NCBI GenBank assembly: GCA_007132315.1
Contig: SLOW01000227.1
Span: 1-19,652, forward strand
Source: Opitutales bacterium
GTDB lineage: Bacteria; Verrucomicrobiota; Verrucomicrobiia; Opitutales; T3Sed10-336
Direction: 5' to 3'
DNA length: 19,652 nucleotides
The translations under genes were made by a program, and so were the position numbers. Shown here piece by piece: positions 18,454 to 19,652 of this stretch (position 1 is the stretch's first letter; the number at the start of each line of letters is the position of its first letter). The notes under the pieces were generated by a model. It saw only the letters and a program-made list of their open reading frames with translations, was not told the origin of the DNA and searched no databases.

Positions 18454-19536
18454 ATGGCTCCAGCTTCCAGCGAACGAGGGGACGCCGCATTCGGCCCCGA
18501 CCAAATACCGGAATTCCGTCGCGCCCTGCTGCGGTGGTACCGGCGGCACCGGCGGCGGCTTCCGTGGCGGGAGGAGCCGTCGCTCTACAAAACGGTCGTC
18601 TCCGAGTTCATGCTGCAGCAGACCCAGGTGGCCAGCATGCTCGGCCATTTCGATCGCTGGCTGCGACGCTTTCCGGATTTCGAAACCCTCACCGCCGCGC
18701 CCGAGGCCGACGTTCTGAAACACTGGGAGGGGCTCGGGTATTACAACCGGGCGCGGAATCTCCGGCGCCTGGCCGTGACCCTCGCCGACGGCCGCAAGAT
18801 CCCCCGCGACCCGGAAGCCTGGCGGGCGTTGCCCGGGGTCGGCCCGTACACGGCGGCGGCCGTTACCAGCATCACCTTCGGCGCCCGCGTCGCCTGTGTG
18901 GACGGAAACGTCGTGCGCATCCTCGCCCGCATCGACGCGGACGAGCACGAATACCCCGACACCGCGACAGCGGCCAAAGCCCACACCGAACGGGCAGCGG
19001 AACTGCTCGACCCGCGTCACCCCGGAGATCACAACCAGGCGATGATGGAACTCGGGGCGACGGTCTGCACCCGGCGACGCCCCCGGTGCGCCACGTGTCC
19101 CGTTCACACCTTCTGCCGCGCCGCGGCCCGGGGCATGGTGGAAAACCACCCCCGGCTGGCCGCCCGGGCAATCGAAACGCGGGAAGTCACCCGCCTCTGG
19201 TGCCGCCGGGCCGACCGCCTCCTCCTGCACCAGGCCGAGGCGACCTCACGGCGCCTGGCCAATCAGTACGAACTTCCCCAACCCGTTCACCTCGGCTTGA
19301 CCGATGACGGCGCGAAAAACCTGGGTCCGATGCTCGCCCGGAAGACACGTCACATCACGCGCCACCGGATCCGCGAGATCATCCACGAATTTCCGGCCAA
19401 CCGGGTTGCGCGGACCCCCGCGACCGCGGGACTCGCGTGGGTACCCCTTGATCGCATCGAAAAGCTCACCCTCTCCGGCCCCCACCGCCGCTGGGTGAGG
19501 GAATTGCTGAAGCGGGAGGAAGGTCTCAGTCGCTAG
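18454..19536 (+). CDS. mutY: A/G-specific adenine DNA glycosylase MutY
   Basis: This 360-residue protein removes adenine mispaired with 8-oxoguanine, in base-excision repair. Catalytic E51 lies in SEFMLQQTQV, which separates MutY from endonuclease III. The helix-hairpin-helix is LPGVGPYTAAAV (126-137) and the catalytic Asp is D150 (VDGNVVRIL). The iron-sulfur cluster has the exact C-X6-C-X2-C-X5-C spacing (C205, C212, C215, C221). A NUDIX-like C-terminal recognition domain follows (about 240-355), with HITRHRI at 300-306 in place of the usual H-x-F-S-H loop. The ATG at 18454 lies 19 bp after the SMP-30-like gene, suggesting read-through expression; an in-frame ATG at 18364 would overlap that gene. 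Confidence 0.93.
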   Translation: MAPASSERGDAAFGPDQIPEFRRALLRWYRRHRRRLPWREEPSLYKTVVSEFMLQQTQVASMLGHFDRWLRRFPDFETLTAAPEADVLKHWEGLGYYNRARNLRRLAVTLADGRKIPRDPEAWRALPGVGPYTAAAVTSITFGARVACVDGNVVRILARIDADEHEYPDTATAAKAHTERAAELLDPRHPGDHNQAMMELGATVCTRRRPRCATCPVHTFCRAAARGMVENHPRLAARAIETREVTRLWCRRADRLLLHQAEATSRRLANQYELPQPVHLGLTDDGAKNLGPMLARKTRHITRHRIREIIHEFPANRVARTPATAGLAWVPLDRIEKLTLSGPHRRWVRELLKREEGLSR

Positions 19537-19602
19537 TGTACCCCGTCAAACAGCCTGTGACTTATTTTTGAGCCTTCCGTTTGATAGATCCGCTTGATTT
19601 AG

Positions 19603-19629
19603 CCACAAAGAACACAAAGACCACAAGGG
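19603..19629 (+). repeat. Three 9-bp CCACAAAGA-type repeat units
   Basis: CCACAAAGA, ACACAAAGA and CCACAAGGG follow one another exactly at 9-bp period in noncoding DNA after mutY. Similar ACCACAAAGAACACAAAGA strings occur in intergenic regions of many unrelated bacteria (recalled knowledge, not checked). The array may continue past the window edge. The rest of 19537-19652 shows no gene and no clear terminator. Confidence 0.6.
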
Positions 19630-19652
19630 AAGCCGAGATTCACACTATAAAA

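Noticed and set aside
19603..19629. CRISPR array
   Set aside because: The units are 9 bp and directly adjacent, without spacers.

Overview
The window is bacterial and gene-dense, with GC-rich coding DNA and mostly short intergenic gaps. The type of content points to a PVC-superphylum bacterium, possibly Kiritimatiellota or Verrucomicrobia-like. It has very large secreted proteins built from FG-GAP, kelch, RCC1 and InlB-type repeats, a dockerin-like module, and a bifunctional-nuclease/PDZ protein. This placement is an inference from gene style; no rRNA or other phylogenetic marker is present.

Region 1 (about 1-8810, minus strand) is a two-gene secreted-protein operon. The upstream gene encodes an 861-residue exported protein with a dockerin-like segment, a ZU5-like region and a gluzincin-type HEFFH zinc-protease site. 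Its stop codon shares a base with the start of a giant gene that leaves the window on the left after 2,075 codons without a stop. That giant protein has an N-terminal papain-like (C1A) cysteine protease, then three different predicted beta-propellers (7 FG-GAP units, 6 kelch-like units, 7 RCC1 units), with five InlB/Flg_new-type repeats between and after them.

Region 2 (8811-9834) is a more AT-rich gap holding a truncated IS110-family transposase fragment (9276-9599, minus) and no intact gene.

Region 3 (9835-10832) has a plus-strand exported protein that joins a bifunctional-nuclease (BFN/DUF151) domain to a PDZ domain. Between it and the convergent kinase gene lies a REP-like palindromic block.

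Region 4 (10833-17415, minus strand) reads, in transcription order: argH (argininosuccinate lyase), an MFS transporter, a DASS/SLC13 anion transporter with an unusual hydrophilic insertion, a receiver-only response regulator, and a histidine kinase with an N-terminal cyclic-nucleotide-binding-like domain. The last three are close together or overlapping, so the two-component pair and the transporter may be one operon.

Region 5 (17532-19536, plus strand) is divergent from argH and carries an SMP-30/gluconolactonase-type enzyme followed 19 bp later by the DNA repair glycosylase MutY. The window ends in noncoding DNA with three 9-bp CCACAAAGA-type repeat units.
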